A stretch of 64,000 bases of DNA, from positions 15,165,264 through 15,229,263 of the forward strand of contig NC_092583.1 of the NCBI RefSeq assembly GCF_037975245.1, read 5' to 3'. The DNA comes from Apostichopus japonicus. Taxonomy: Eukaryota; Echinodermata; Holothuroidea; Aspidochirotida; Stichopodidae. The notes beneath the pieces are model-generated. The model was not told the origin of the DNA. It did no database searches and saw only the letters and a list, made by a program, of their open reading frames with translations. The translations under genes and the position numbers were made by a program. Position 1 is the stretch's first letter. Each line of letters begins with the position of its first letter. This document shows positions 12,850-24,797 of the stretch, piece after piece.

Positions 12850-13623
12850 CCGTTATTTTCCGCACACGTTACTTTCCGCTGAAACAAAACAGTGTTTTCC
12901 GCAAACAAATTTGTCAGCGGAAAACAACGTTTTTTTCAGCGGAAAGTACCGTTTTTTTTGGGAGGAACAGAATGACTTACTGAAATGATTAGGCACATGG
13001 AAGGATTTAGGAAGATGGAGAAGATAGGATTTGACTGTAACAGGATAAAATGTAGCTTCGAGACTAGATTGTTAATATTATTAGGATAGCTAAGGTTGTA
13101 GCTTAGGCGGTAAGCACTAGCTTAGGCTGTAAGCACAAGTTCAATTTTAGTTAAACAACGCCACCCTTTTGGTTGTAGTTTTCGACATGAAAAAAAAGGT
13201 GAGCTGCCGTGACGATTTGGTCTCGCTAAGTTTCATCCTTTAGGGGGCGGGCGGAGGGTGAGGGGGTGGGGTAATATTTTGATGTATTGGTGATATTATA
13301 TGTACAGAGTGAGAATATGAAGGGCTATATAATATTATGCGCCGACCGCCTCATACTTCTTTAATAATCCCTAATTACAAACACTCCAAGCCTCCTCTAA
13401 TAATAAGCAGCTTAACTTTTCTGACATGAACTCAGTCTAACCATCCTTTATCGACGTTCTTTGATACTTTCTCATGTTATTTTAATCATCCTGCCTGAAT
13501 TTGGTATCCTAAAATTGCGGGAAAATATAGTGTATAGGTAAGTGAAAAAAAAGGTGTTTTTCGCAGAAGAATTTTTTCAGCGAAAAGTAATCAGCGGAAA
13601 GTAACGTATGCGGTAAACAACTG
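12850..13623. mobile_element. Non-autonomous DNA transposon with inverted ends
   Basis: The left end reads through CCGCACACGTTACTTTCCGC and the right end, reverse complemented, through CCGCATACGTTACTTTCCGC, then TGA on both. Inside each end the motif CAGCGGAAA and its complement recur several times (12880-12950 and 13570-13605), the subterminal pattern expected of transposase binding sites. The interior has a G-rich patch and no transposase frame. No clean target-site duplication was found, so exact ends and superfamily are open. Confidence 0.65.
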
Positions 13624-13689
13624 AAACCCAATTAAAGTATCTATCAGGACAACTATATGTGAAACTATAGCACAACATGTGAAGTTAGT

Positions 13690-15420
13690 GGATACTCCTT
13701 GCATTGTTAACACACCACCAGGGCTTCGAATCTAGGCCTAGGCTTATTTACTGAGTTCCATATTATCAACAGGCTTACTGTAACTTCAATGGACTCAAAC
13801 ATAGGCCTAAATATGTAAAATTCAAGTTGTGGATGCAGCCTAGCCTATGCCTACTTAGCAATAATAAGCTTTAACTAGATTATGCTAGTCTACATTTAAA
13901 CAATGTTATTACGTTTGTGGCCTTGATCTCTGGGTTTCCATGGGCCTACGATTACTACTTTAACTAGGCCAACGTTATGGTATGCACTAGCCTAACTCAG
14001 GCTTACATTCAACTCAAGCATAGCCTAGATTGTTCGACGTTACCATTCTACATCAACATTAACACAGAAGTATTCTCCTGCGCATTACTTACAAAATCAT
14101 TTGTGATAATCCGAATTCCCCAAAACAGCAACATGAAAGTACTCTTCTATTTGTATACTGACAAACTACTTACACTACGCATTATGAGCTTCAAGTCATA
14201 TACCATTGCTTTGGTATAGTTCCTAGTGTCATCAAGTTCAATGTAGGCCTAGCCGTCGACCACTGTGTGATATTTTCAGGTAGGCCTATTAGTATTACGA
14301 TATAGCATTCTATGTGCGTATTTAAATACGTGTTATGATCACAATCTAGTACACAGCGACCACTGCGAACTTCCTGGTTGTGTTCGAACTTACGCATTCA
14401 AGCGGAAAGTCATACATATTCAATTGAAAAATATCCTCAGCTGCTCAACCGTACTATCACATAGACAAGTCGTTTAGCAGGAATAAAACGTTCTAAATTT
14501 CAAAAAGTTCAGAAACAAATCTTCTTTATAGAGCTAAGTTAGTACCAGTCTAGACTGGATATATAGGTTTTGAGTTCGTGGAAGAAACTATAGCTCGTTA
14601 CGAGCTAAAAACGGAACCCGGTATCTATTATGACCAGTCTTATTCAACGTAACATTACAGAAAAGGAACAAAAATTACTCTGACGTAGATGGAAATTTCC
14701 TTTTGTTTTCTTTCGATGTGAATATAAATAACGGGTTTGCTGCAAGATATGATTGATGCCAGTAAGAATAGTCAGCAAAGAGTTCCTTTTTTTGGTATAG
14801 AGCTAAGTTAGTACCACATACAGGGAGAAAAGGAACAAAAATTACTCTGACATAAATGGAAATTCCCTTTTATTTATTTCGATGCGCTAATATAAAAAAC
14901 GGAATTGCTGTAAGATATGAGTTGTGCCAGTAAGAAAGTCAGTAAAAAGTCTTCTTTGTAGAGCTAAGTTAGTACCACATAGGCTACAAGTAGAAAGGGA
15001 ACAAAAATTTGTGGGGGATGTCTCCCCTACCCGATCCAATTCGCAACCTGTCCCCGGCCACAAGTTAATTATATTCTTAACTATGCTACAAAGTTTCACT
15101 CACCCATGAAAATGTTGTAAAGTTTACTTGGTTGGTACGTCACGAATTATATATATTACACGACTTCATAAGCTTCGTCGGAAGATATCTGCAGTCAACC
15201 TCAGTTATAGCCCCTAGAGTCTATATGTACTTAGTACATGTGTTTTAATACCTTAATATTGGCAACTTACATTGTTGCTGCATTTTACAATCAATATCAC
15301 TAGAAGAAAACAAATGGGAAATAAAATCGAAAAGAAAAGGATAAATGTAGGCCCCTATATAGCGATGACAAATATAATATGTAGGCCTAAGTTTAAATAA
15401 TATACCTCGGGCTGCCATAT
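13690..15420. repeat. Cluster of TAGGCCTA-type palindromes
   Basis: TAGGCCTA or one-base variants occur near 13734, 13803, 13967, 14247, 14281, 15350 and 15383, with further CCTAGCCTA pieces between. This is the densest such cluster in the window. It is a dispersed short motif rather than a tandem array, and I infer no function. Confidence 0.5.
14495..15010 (+). repeat. Tandem repeat, about 165-bp unit, three copies
   Basis: TAGAGCTAAGTTAGTACC begins at 14529, 14798 and 14959, and GGAACAAAAATT follows in each copy (near 14664, 14831 and 14999). Copies two and three are spaced about 161-165 bp. Copy one is about 100 bp longer because extra DNA interrupts it after AGTACC. That insert is bounded by the direct repeat ACCAGTCT (14544-14551 and 14633-14640), consistent with a small insertion carrying an 8-bp duplication. 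Confidence 0.75.
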
Positions 15421-15787
15421 TTTCCTTGATATCGTGTGCTGCTTTCAGATGATATAAAGTTCGTTCGATCTTCTCGAGTGTTTTCCTTCCGCACGAATGT
15501 AATACTGTATAGCCTATGTTATGAATAGAGTTAAAGTGAACAAAAACGTTCGCTCAGTGCGTGAAGTGACAGGACAAAACGTGGACTTTCATCTTCCGTA
15601 ATGACTATATTTGCTTAATCAGCACTTATCTTTTACATCGTTATAAAAAATTAAAGTATATACTAACACAGCGTGCGTGTGAACTTTGCTCATTTTATAG
15701 GCTGCCGTCTGCTACTGAACAACTTTCGAGATGAAATTAATGTTTCGCCGACGTGAATGCTAACGTCAAACTGGTCCTGTTAATTCT

Positions 15788-15821
15788 ATCATGGAGGTAA
15801 AAACATTTTTACCTCCATGAT
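15788..15821. repeat. Perfect 16-bp hairpin, 2-base loop
   Basis: ATCATGGAGGTAAAAA at 15788-15803 is followed after two bases by its exact reverse complement at 15806-15821. The stem is too short for a typical animal microRNA precursor. An inverted duplication from template switching is a simple explanation. Confidence 0.7.
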
Positions 15822-16567
15822 TCTATATACTAGAGGTACAATCGTCTATTCTTTATAAGCATTTTTATTTCTTTTCTTTTTTGTCGCATAACGCTTGATA
15901 TATCTTACATATTATATCCAGGCTTGTTTCTTTCTCCATACCCCCTCCACTGAAACCTTTATGTTTCCGGGATGACATATAGTAATGCATGGTTGTATAT
16001 GATAGCCTACAAGTATTTATCTTTCTTAGAAAGATAAACCCTGTGTGTTTACTTATTATAAGTATAGAAGTTTACGGTGTGCAAGGAATGATCTTATCTT
16101 TGTTTTATGGAATCGTCTCCATATTGCCAAACGCCTGGAGTATCAACCCCGGGAACCATGCATTGTGGTACTATAGCAGCAGGATTGTACATATGAGAGA
16201 CGTATAGATGTCAGGGGGTCAAAGTCAGCGAAGTTTCTCAACCAAAGTACATATATTTCCCCACCCCCAACCCCAACTTTGTTGTTTGTTGATTTAGCAA
16301 ATGCTATGTCGTGTTTTGTTGACTTTCAGCAGGGAGGTCTTCATTGGCGAGTCGTCTTCAGATACAGTTGAAGTGCGTTAACGAAGAAACTGTTTCTTTT
16401 GGGGAATTCCCTAAGCTGGTCGAGTTGCTGTTACTTTCAAGGATTCTATAAGGAGAGATTAAATTCTCATTCTTCAAGGTTTTGAGGGGAAATGGAGAAG
16501 CATTTGACTATGTGTATATCGACTATCGCCACGAAAAAGGTTCACATACAAGTGCATTGATAGTTTG

Positions 16568-16600
16568 ACCAGGGAGTTGTTTCCATAACAACTCCCTGGT
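16568..16600. repeat. Perfect 14-bp hairpin, 5-base loop
   Basis: ACCAGGGAGTTGTT at 16568-16581 pairs exactly with 16587-16600. The words TAGTTTGACC and GGTTTGACAC flank the two arms, so a short direct similarity surrounds the inverted one. It is the same type of structure as the hairpin about 780 bp upstream. Confidence 0.65.
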
Positions 16601-19600
16601 TTGACACAATGGTGCCAAGGCTCATACTAATGATCGCGTGTAGTGCCAACCATCCTCACACCTTATACCATCCCAACCCCTCCCATGTTAGCATAATAAA
16701 GAGTTGTTTAATGTATCCAAATGTAACCCCCTGTAAATGTTTCACCGTCTATGGTTAGCTGAGAAGTCAAGGACACTCCAATTAGACCACTAAAAGTGAT
16801 GCCAAGTGTTCTGGCGGTAGAGGTAAAAACGCTGTGACGGTTCGAGAGTATTTCGGGGACCATTTTAGTTACGGTAGTACTTATGACCATTAAACATAGA
16901 AAAGACCCGTATGTACTTCTATACCACTCCCCCTCCTCCGACATGAGAAATCGGGTAAAAGTTGAAATGGTGTTAGCTTTTCACTCACAAAGCTTTCTCG
17001 AGTGTTCTGCTGTTATAGGATTACCAATGGTTGCTCTTCTGTCCAAGTTTACATATTTCTTCACATATGTGTTTTCGTTAACTTCAAAAGGTTATTACTC
17101 AGATTTTTTTATTTTTTTTTTTGTTATACAATGACAGTGATGTATTTATAACACTTGCGTAAAGCCTCAACAATAATAGAGGTTACAGCAAAAATTCTCA
17201 AAGTGCAGTGACGTATAACAATGATGACGTACATAAAGAGTGGACAGCCGGATCCTATTTCTTAGTAACTTACTCCACTGGTATTCCGATGGTGGTTTAG
17301 TTAACTGCATATGGATTGATCAACGGTATGATGTTATACATCTCAAATGTCAAATGTCACCAAACACATGTGCATAAAATCCTGTAGCTCATCATATATC
17401 ACTTTCCATAGTAACAATGTAACCAATTGGTTTTCAACCGAAACTATATATGACAAGAAAAATATCCGCACATAAAGACGATAGATATTAATTGAATATG
17501 AATATAAATATGAAAGGACGAGAAAAAGACCATTCTCGTGCAATTGAAAGTATCGATACAAGTTCATTTGAATATACCATTATTATACCACCCATCCTGG
17601 CATTCTTCTCGGAAGTCAGAGAGGTAATCTCCCTTCCCCCAGGCTACCCCCCCCCCTCTTCCAATAGTACGATTCAGTGCAGGCAAATTTGAGATTAATC
17701 TTCATAGTACATAAAGGCATGGAATACACTCGTTACTCACTCAAGCCGTGATACCCGATCATACGCCAAACTCCCTCTCTTCCGACAGAATTCCTGCTGG
17801 TCACAGTCCACGTGGGCAGAGGGGAGGAGGTTCGGTCTCTTCCTTCCAAAATCCTTTGCTACTATAGTTCATTCCATTTACTAACATGAGCTCAACAGAT
17901 GTCTGTTTTGAGCTTATTTTACTTTTGCATTTAGCCGAGATATAATTAAGACCACTATACTACGGCTATACACCACTTCCCCCTTTTCTTTTTTAACCTC
18001 ACACAAAGTATTTATTTAGCAGCACAACCTTGCGTTTAGCGATACTTGGGTTGACGTTATATTTTGTCGTTTTGTAAATCTGTGGTGTTATAGTTTCCAC
18101 CAGGATCTGAAACCTTTTACTGTCTCATTGTTTTTGTTCTGTTCATATTTTCAAGGTAGAATGTTAACAGTGTTAACATTAAACCCAATTGCCATTGTTA
18201 GGTATAATGTTAAAAAATTCAATCGAGATTGGGGATTTTTGAAACCCTTCCACTCCACATTAGGGAAAAAAACATCGTCATAACTCATAAGTAAAGAAAA
18301 CATAAAGGGCTGAAGCAAATGTGGCTTGATGACGTCATATTTAGACTTGATCAAGTCCACAGTTTTGTAAGTGTATGAACATTGGATATGTGAATTTCTC
18401 TAATTGGAATTTACTTTTCTCTTAGATGTTTTGGGACATTGTGCATGACAGTTATCTCTATTACATATATCCAATGAAGATAGTTTGGTTTGTTCTCTCT
18501 CCTTTAAGTGTATCTATCATTGAAACTTTTGAGGTTATTTAAAAAGAGGCGAGATACATGTTGAGGACGCTATTTCATAACAGTTTGTAGTTACCGCATT
18601 ATCAGCGTACAGAATCGACCCATAGTGTCTCGAAATGCGTTTCTATTTCTATTTTCATCCGAAGACTTCTACACGACGGAGGTCGGCAAAATCTACTATA
18701 AAAACGTAATATATACCGTATATATGTATATAATATATGCTTACAGACCTAGCATTGCTAATCAGTGTCACCATTGTACATTTCCGGTATTTCTCGAAAG
18801 AATCCAATTAGTATTAATCAATATTTTACCTATACGTTTGTTTTTTACTTTGGTTTCGATATATAGCCTATCTTGTGAAGTTGTTCCATTATAATGACTA
18901 TTTTCGTTAAAGACTTCATGTATACCATATTACTCTTAATGTGTATGAATGTGCGCGATTTCTTGCTTGCAGGAGGATCTAAAGTACATACATACAAGAA
19001 TATGTTATTGCTCTTATTCATATTGTGATATCAGCGTTTAAGTTATTGGCGAAATCAGGAAGTTTCGACGTTTTTCACGTTTCAATTGAAAAGCTTCACC
19101 TCTAAATTTCGATTCCATATTACGAAGTTTCATCTTCAATTTGATGTAACTGATAACCAATGATATAACAAGAACTAAAATGATTACCATTATACGTTTT
19201 AAGAATGTATTGTGAAATTGCACCCTTTTATAGATTAAACTTTTAATATTCATCAATAGCGCCCTCTAATCATTTTCAGTTATTCGGTAGCTCAAAATTT
19301 GAGAAAGTTGCGTTTGAGAATTCAATTTAAGATGTGTACATTTGTGTTACAGTGCACTGGATGAGCTAATGGACCAGGTTGGAATAGGTGATGGGAGAGG
19401 GAGCGGGGGGGGGGGGTCATAAGAGTGGAGAGAAGGATTATGGATGCAAACTGGAACGAGCAGTTTAATCGGCATCGAACAAATTATCAAGGTCAAGAAA
19501 TGATTCGCCTGCAAAAACCTTCTGTATACTCTGCCTGGCTGTCACTTTAATGACACCTTGTAGATTACCCATCAAGTTCGCACCCACTCCATCCCTTTCC

Positions 19601-22176
19601 CCTTCACACAAGCATGCACACACAAAGATAATATACCCCAGTAATATATATTGTCCAGACTCGTAGCCAGAGTTCGAAATTAATGGGGGGGGGGTGGAAT
19701 GCAGAAATGATGCTGATGTCCTTTCTGGGGAGGGATCAAATGGCAGGGGACACCCCTTTCCTTGGGAGGGGTGGGGATCTTAGATACAAAATGATGCTAA
19801 AATTTTCATCATTTAACTACATTTGTATAGAAGACTCTGAAGTGTTGCCAGTTACTTTGGGACTGTTAAAATGAAGAATATGTTTTTCTCTTGAATTGTA
19901 TAGTCTAATGGCACAGTCAATTATCCACCAAAACACACTCAGCTCATGGAACTTCTTACGTGACACATGCAACTGATCAGCAAGTTTATATCGCTCTGCG
20001 CATGCCCCAACCAACATCCAGGTTAGTGATAATCACGAGAATTCGGTCCAGAATACATGAAAGCAAAAACATTTAGCTATTTCAGATGTTTTGCTACATT
20101 AGTACCGAACAGTGTTAGGAATGAAATATTTCTTAACGGTACATTAGAAAGTTTGGAGGGGAATTGTATAAGCAGTGATATACACATGAATGATGTGTTT
20201 CCCTTCCATTTTGGTAATCATGTTTACTTAAAAGGTCATGTTTGTTGTGTCGGTTAATGTAGTTCCAGTCACGGGACAGCAACCACCTGCCGATAATTAT
20301 CTCTTGATTTAAAGGGATGAGGCATGCATTCCTCTCGCTTCATTAACAAGCATAAAGAGGTGGCGGTATACAAAAATGATCTTGCTAATATTTAGACAGC
20401 AAACAATTGTTTTTACAGAAAATTTACCTACAGTTCTTCTCAAAGCTCTAGAATGTTCATCCCAGGTAAATTTAATACTCGGAGGAAATAATACACAGAT
20501 GTATTGACGAGGGGTGGGGAAGAGAGCAAGGAGATTTATTCTTTGTTCTTTAAAAGAATGTTAAAATACATTACAGCTATTGTGTCTTGGTATGTAATTT
20601 AGCTATTAATGTTCTAACAGTTTTAACAAAGCCCCCCCCCCCCTTCCCCACCCCGCCCCTAACTTTATTAACTATCACATCTAATGAAATATTAAAAAAG
20701 TCAACGATCTCACATGAAGAAAGATGTTCAAAACGTTTACCACCAACCATGACGTTGATGTTGATGTTTGTGAAATATTTGCACAAGTCTTTAAGTGTTG
20801 ATTTAAGTCAATGCGTCATCAAAATGCAAACCAGTTTATTATTTTCATCTGTATCTGATTATTTGACATTAGACAGTTAGGAAGAAAAGAGAGACATTTC
20901 CCAATTATCCTATATTAAATATTAAAAAAAATACGATTTTTGAATACAAGTTTTCTGCTCATCATACTTATACTACTTAATGTATTATGAGAAGTGCGCC
21001 CTCTAATTGCACAAATACATCCATGCACTTCTTTACGAAGTAAGTTACTACAGATATATTACATATTCTCTTGGACCTTCGCGAAAATTGGTGAGGACGG
21101 CCAGAACCATATGGAGTAAATGCTACTTAAAACATTGCATATGTTTTATGTGTTCACGTCATACACATATTTCCCATTACAATTATCCAGCATATAGTAT
21201 ACTCGAGTGTCACGTAACACTCTAAATGTGCATGTATGTACATATGTGACAAATAATTGGAAGTTTGTTTACAATGTTATTTTATATTAAACAAAGAACG
21301 GATCATCGTTGTTTTATATCATATTTCTTTTTTTACATGTAAACTGCATTCAAACTTTGCTTAATATTTTTAAGCCATCATTTAAAGGGAACCGGATGGA
21401 AATGGGTTTCCAAAAACTACCTTTCAAATTAAAACTCTCCTAAGCACCCCACTCGCACAATGAAGTATTTCGTCATGTCCAAGAAAGCTGAAAATTGGCT
21501 TCAGTTTATTCTACAAGTTCAAAAATGGTTTACGTTCTTGTTCTAATCAAAATTATAATTACTTCTGTGTAAATTTGGACTTTTCGTGTGTTTACATATT
21601 CAAAGAAAGTGATTTCTTTCATAAGATGTAGATATATATACACAAGGTCAGCAAAAGTTTGAATTCATTTTCTGGAAATCCAAACCAAACATTTCACAGT
21701 AAACGGCTGCTAATTGACATCAAAGCATACATCAAAGCGATTGAGACCTTTATTTAGCCTACCAACTTTAGACTTACTAAAGACGTTTAACCCAATCCCT
21801 TGGATAGTTTCATCCCACCCCCTTTAAGTGGCCGTGTAAACTCGATGACATTTGATTTTATTCATCGTCATTCGACAGTTATAAATGAATACACTTGAGT
21901 CTGCATGTCGAACAAGAGAAATTTAATATTTACTTAATTTTCCAACAGTCAAAACTGAACGCGGATAGACCCGTAGATGATTGATTGCTGGCGTTGTGTA
22001 AATACCGTCGCGGTAAATTTACAAATGAATGCTATAGCAAAGAGTAAACGGACTTGAAGAAACTGGGGAAATTAATTGATTGATATGACAAAAATACACT
22101 TTGGTCGGTAGCAGTGACCGATATCTGGTCAATCTCTCAAAATGGAGCAAACAGAAGCAACGTATCACATGCATAA

Positions 22177-22234
22177 GTAAAGGATAGGCTCTGTGGTATA
22201 TCATAGTGTGACTAGAGTTAAGCCTATCCTTTAC
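22177..22234. repeat. 14-bp inverted repeat with 30-base loop
   Basis: GTAAAGGATAGGCT at 22177-22190 and AGCCTATCCTTTAC at 22221-22234 are exact complements. Pairing does not extend outward. It could be a cruciform or a remnant of a fold-back element; a microRNA precursor is unlikely with only 14 paired bases. Confidence 0.5.
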
Positions 22235-24428
22235 ATTGTACCCAATAGTGAATATGCGTCTAGTTGGGTATACAGGCCTCTGCAGTACCTGACTACAGTT
22301 GTATATGGCATTTCCATATATGAGGCTACTGTGAATAGCCTATCCATTACAAGTTACGCGCAGTGTATACGTTAATCGGTGAATAGAATGATATAGGCTA
22401 TTCGCACGATCGGTTGCGTACCTTAGTGTGTATTTATAGAAGTATAATATATAGGCTAATTAATGATCGGTGTTTTGCACAGTGAGTTGCGTATTGGGAT
22501 TCCTGACGCCATCACGTGGAGACAGATAACGCATTGACCCAAATGTAGTTACTAGTATTTTCTATCTAATTAACACCTAAATCCAAATATACGTTGGAGG
22601 TTACGCCTGCACTAGAAGGAAACTTCACAAGGTGGCATAGAAGAATAAAATGAGATGAGACATTTAGACTATGCAAAACGACGTGAAAGACAAAAACAAA
22701 GTAACAAAATACTGCGTTTTATACTAACTGACTTGTAACAACCAATTGAAAGAAACGAATTGTAATATGGAATGTCCAACAATCCCCTATATAATGACTG
22801 TCTCAGTCATTTTAAATGTAGTTAAGATGAGGATTTGACATCATTATTACGTCAATGCTCCACTTTTGTGATTAGCACGGTGCATGCATAATTAATTATC
22901 AAAAACAGTAGTAAGTTTGCGTAATTTCAAATATTAATTTTAAGAAAGTGAAAGAATAAATTTTCCTTCCTGCATTCACCTATGATATATTGTAACTTTC
23001 AAATCGCTTAATCCCTACAAACAGCCCCCCCCCCTTTCCCCCCCCCCCCCACTCCGCCATCTTTCGCTCGGTAATACTTTCAACCATGTTTAGAGCCTTC
23101 ATATGAAACAGTTTCAATTTTTGGTCATATAAAAGTAAGTAAATAAATTTGGTCCAAAAGAAAATCGAAATGAACCATCCTCTATAGAATGAAATAAATA
23201 AGCAATTCGCTGGATCAGCCAACTTTATTCAACGATAAACGTCTCCATAGTAATGAACCCTTTTCTTAGTTCTTTTCGGTTTAGCATATATACATACGTG
23301 ATTTTATTTATTATTGTATATCTCCATGCACTCGCTGTGTTTTTTTCGTTATTGGTCATGTGGTTAATTGAAGTGGTTGCTACTGAAATCGTTAAGTGTC
23401 ATCGATGCACTGCTCTGTCTCGAGTTTTTTTAGAATGATACTCTCCTCACCCCTCTTGCCATTATTAGCTCTCCTTCGTGAAGTGGTCGATTACGTAATC
23501 TCTTAACAATGGTGAACAAATGAAAGGTTACACTGACTGCCGGAAAAACAAGGCAATTGAAATATCATGTTAAAAGAACGTTTTGGGGACAAACCTTCCT
23601 GCGTAACTCAAACGGAACGAAGAGAAAAGTAAATGTTGGAACAAATCGTTATAGAACAGTAGTAGCTTGAAAGGTTTGTAAGTAGAGAAGTTTGTTAGCA
23701 TTTACATAGTCTCCGTATTTGAGATCATTATTTGATCAAATCCGTGCCAACTATTTGCGAGGGATAAGACATGAGTCTTTCTCAATCAGTGCAGGATTCA
23801 GTCCAAAGCCTGGGATGGGAAGAGGGGGAGGGGGCAACAGTTTCCTACGCTTCGTTGTAGAAATTATTATTAACCTTTCATATCACTGTTGAATTGTACA
23901 TCTGCTCATGCGCACCACACTTCATGAACTTGTGATGAGTGTTATAAAATAAGAGAAATAGATGCAGAATTTCTGAGATCAGCTTTGTATGTCTTTTCCC
24001 CCTCTTTTTTTTACGTTTTACGTTTATTATTATTTACTCTATTTTTTCTTGTTTTTAGTTTTTTTTGGGGGGTATTCACTGCACTTAGTTTTGGAAGTTA
24101 ATTGTTATAATTTCTAAGCTGTTTCTTATTTTAATTTCACTACTTTGTGTTACCTATTTGGAGGCTTCCACAGTTCCGAGTATTATCCGCTCCTTGTCCT
24201 ATCCGTTAAGCATTGAATCGACTGATGGCAATGTTACTGTCTATAGAGAAGGCACCAGTCTTTTCAATTCATTTGACAGACTATGAACTAACTGATTGAT
24301 ACGCAGCCTATCCAGTTGGAAGGTAGTCATCGCAAATTATCGAACCGCGTCCTGGTGCTTCATCCGGTAACATATGAAAGTGACAACAAAACTTTTGCTT
24401 CTTGTTATCTAGCTAGAAACAAGACATC

Positions 24429-24797
24429 CAAGGGCGTAGGAACCCGGGGGGCTGGGGGCGCCAGCCCCCCCCCCAGTGAAAAATGTGGAGGGGCGGAAGT
24501 ATCATTCCGCCCCCCGCTTCGCAAGTCAGAATACCCCTTTTTCATTTCCAAATGAGAAAAAAATCTCATTTGGAGCACCAACTTGCATCTAAGGCCAGGT
24601 GAAAATGCAAAATTATATACAAAATGGAGTGGGTGGGTTGAAGTGTGCTATATTGCACCAAATTGCATCTGAGGCCACCTGGAAATTCAAAAAAAATCCA
24701 AAGGGGAGGGGGACACCCCCTCCCCTTAGACCCCTCCCCCAGGCCGGCCATCACTCTTCAGCCCCCCCCCACTCGAAAGTACCTTCCTACGCCACTG
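24429..24797. mobile_element. hAT-type non-autonomous transposon (MITE)
   Basis: The 369-bp element starts CAAGGGCGTAGGAA and ends TTCCTACGCCACTG, giving imperfect inverted ends with the CA..TG termini usual for hAT elements. It is flanked on both sides by the identical 8-mer AAGACATC (24421-24428 and 24798-24805), the duplication length of the hAT superfamily. Inside are a C run, a perfect hairpin (CCAAATGAGA / TCTCATTTGG) and two related segments containing TTGCATCTRAGGCCA. Overlapping open frames here are composition artefacts; there is no transposase. Confidence 0.9.

Larger units (their letters stand above)
15422..24420. other. Intergenic or intronic DNA, no supported gene
   Basis: AT-rich throughout, with hairpins at 15788-15821, 16568-16600 and 22177-22234 and G or C runs near 19407, 19686, 20631, 23025 and 23039. 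A minus-strand frame with an ATG at 19253 could encode a 71-residue peptide with one hydrophobic stretch, but AT-rich DNA yields such frames by chance. No domain, RNA gene or promoter could be supported. Confidence 0.5.

Noticed and set aside
15405-15425. Minus-strand ATGGCAGCCCGAG followed by GTATAT, resembling a first exon for the adaptor gene
   Set aside because: Joined to the exon at 7024 it would run in a different frame from the adaptor and stop early; no evidence beyond the short match.
19038-19253. 71-residue minus-strand frame with one hydrophobic stretch
   Set aside because: AT-rich DNA readily encodes Ile/Leu/Val/Lys-rich frames by chance; no other support.
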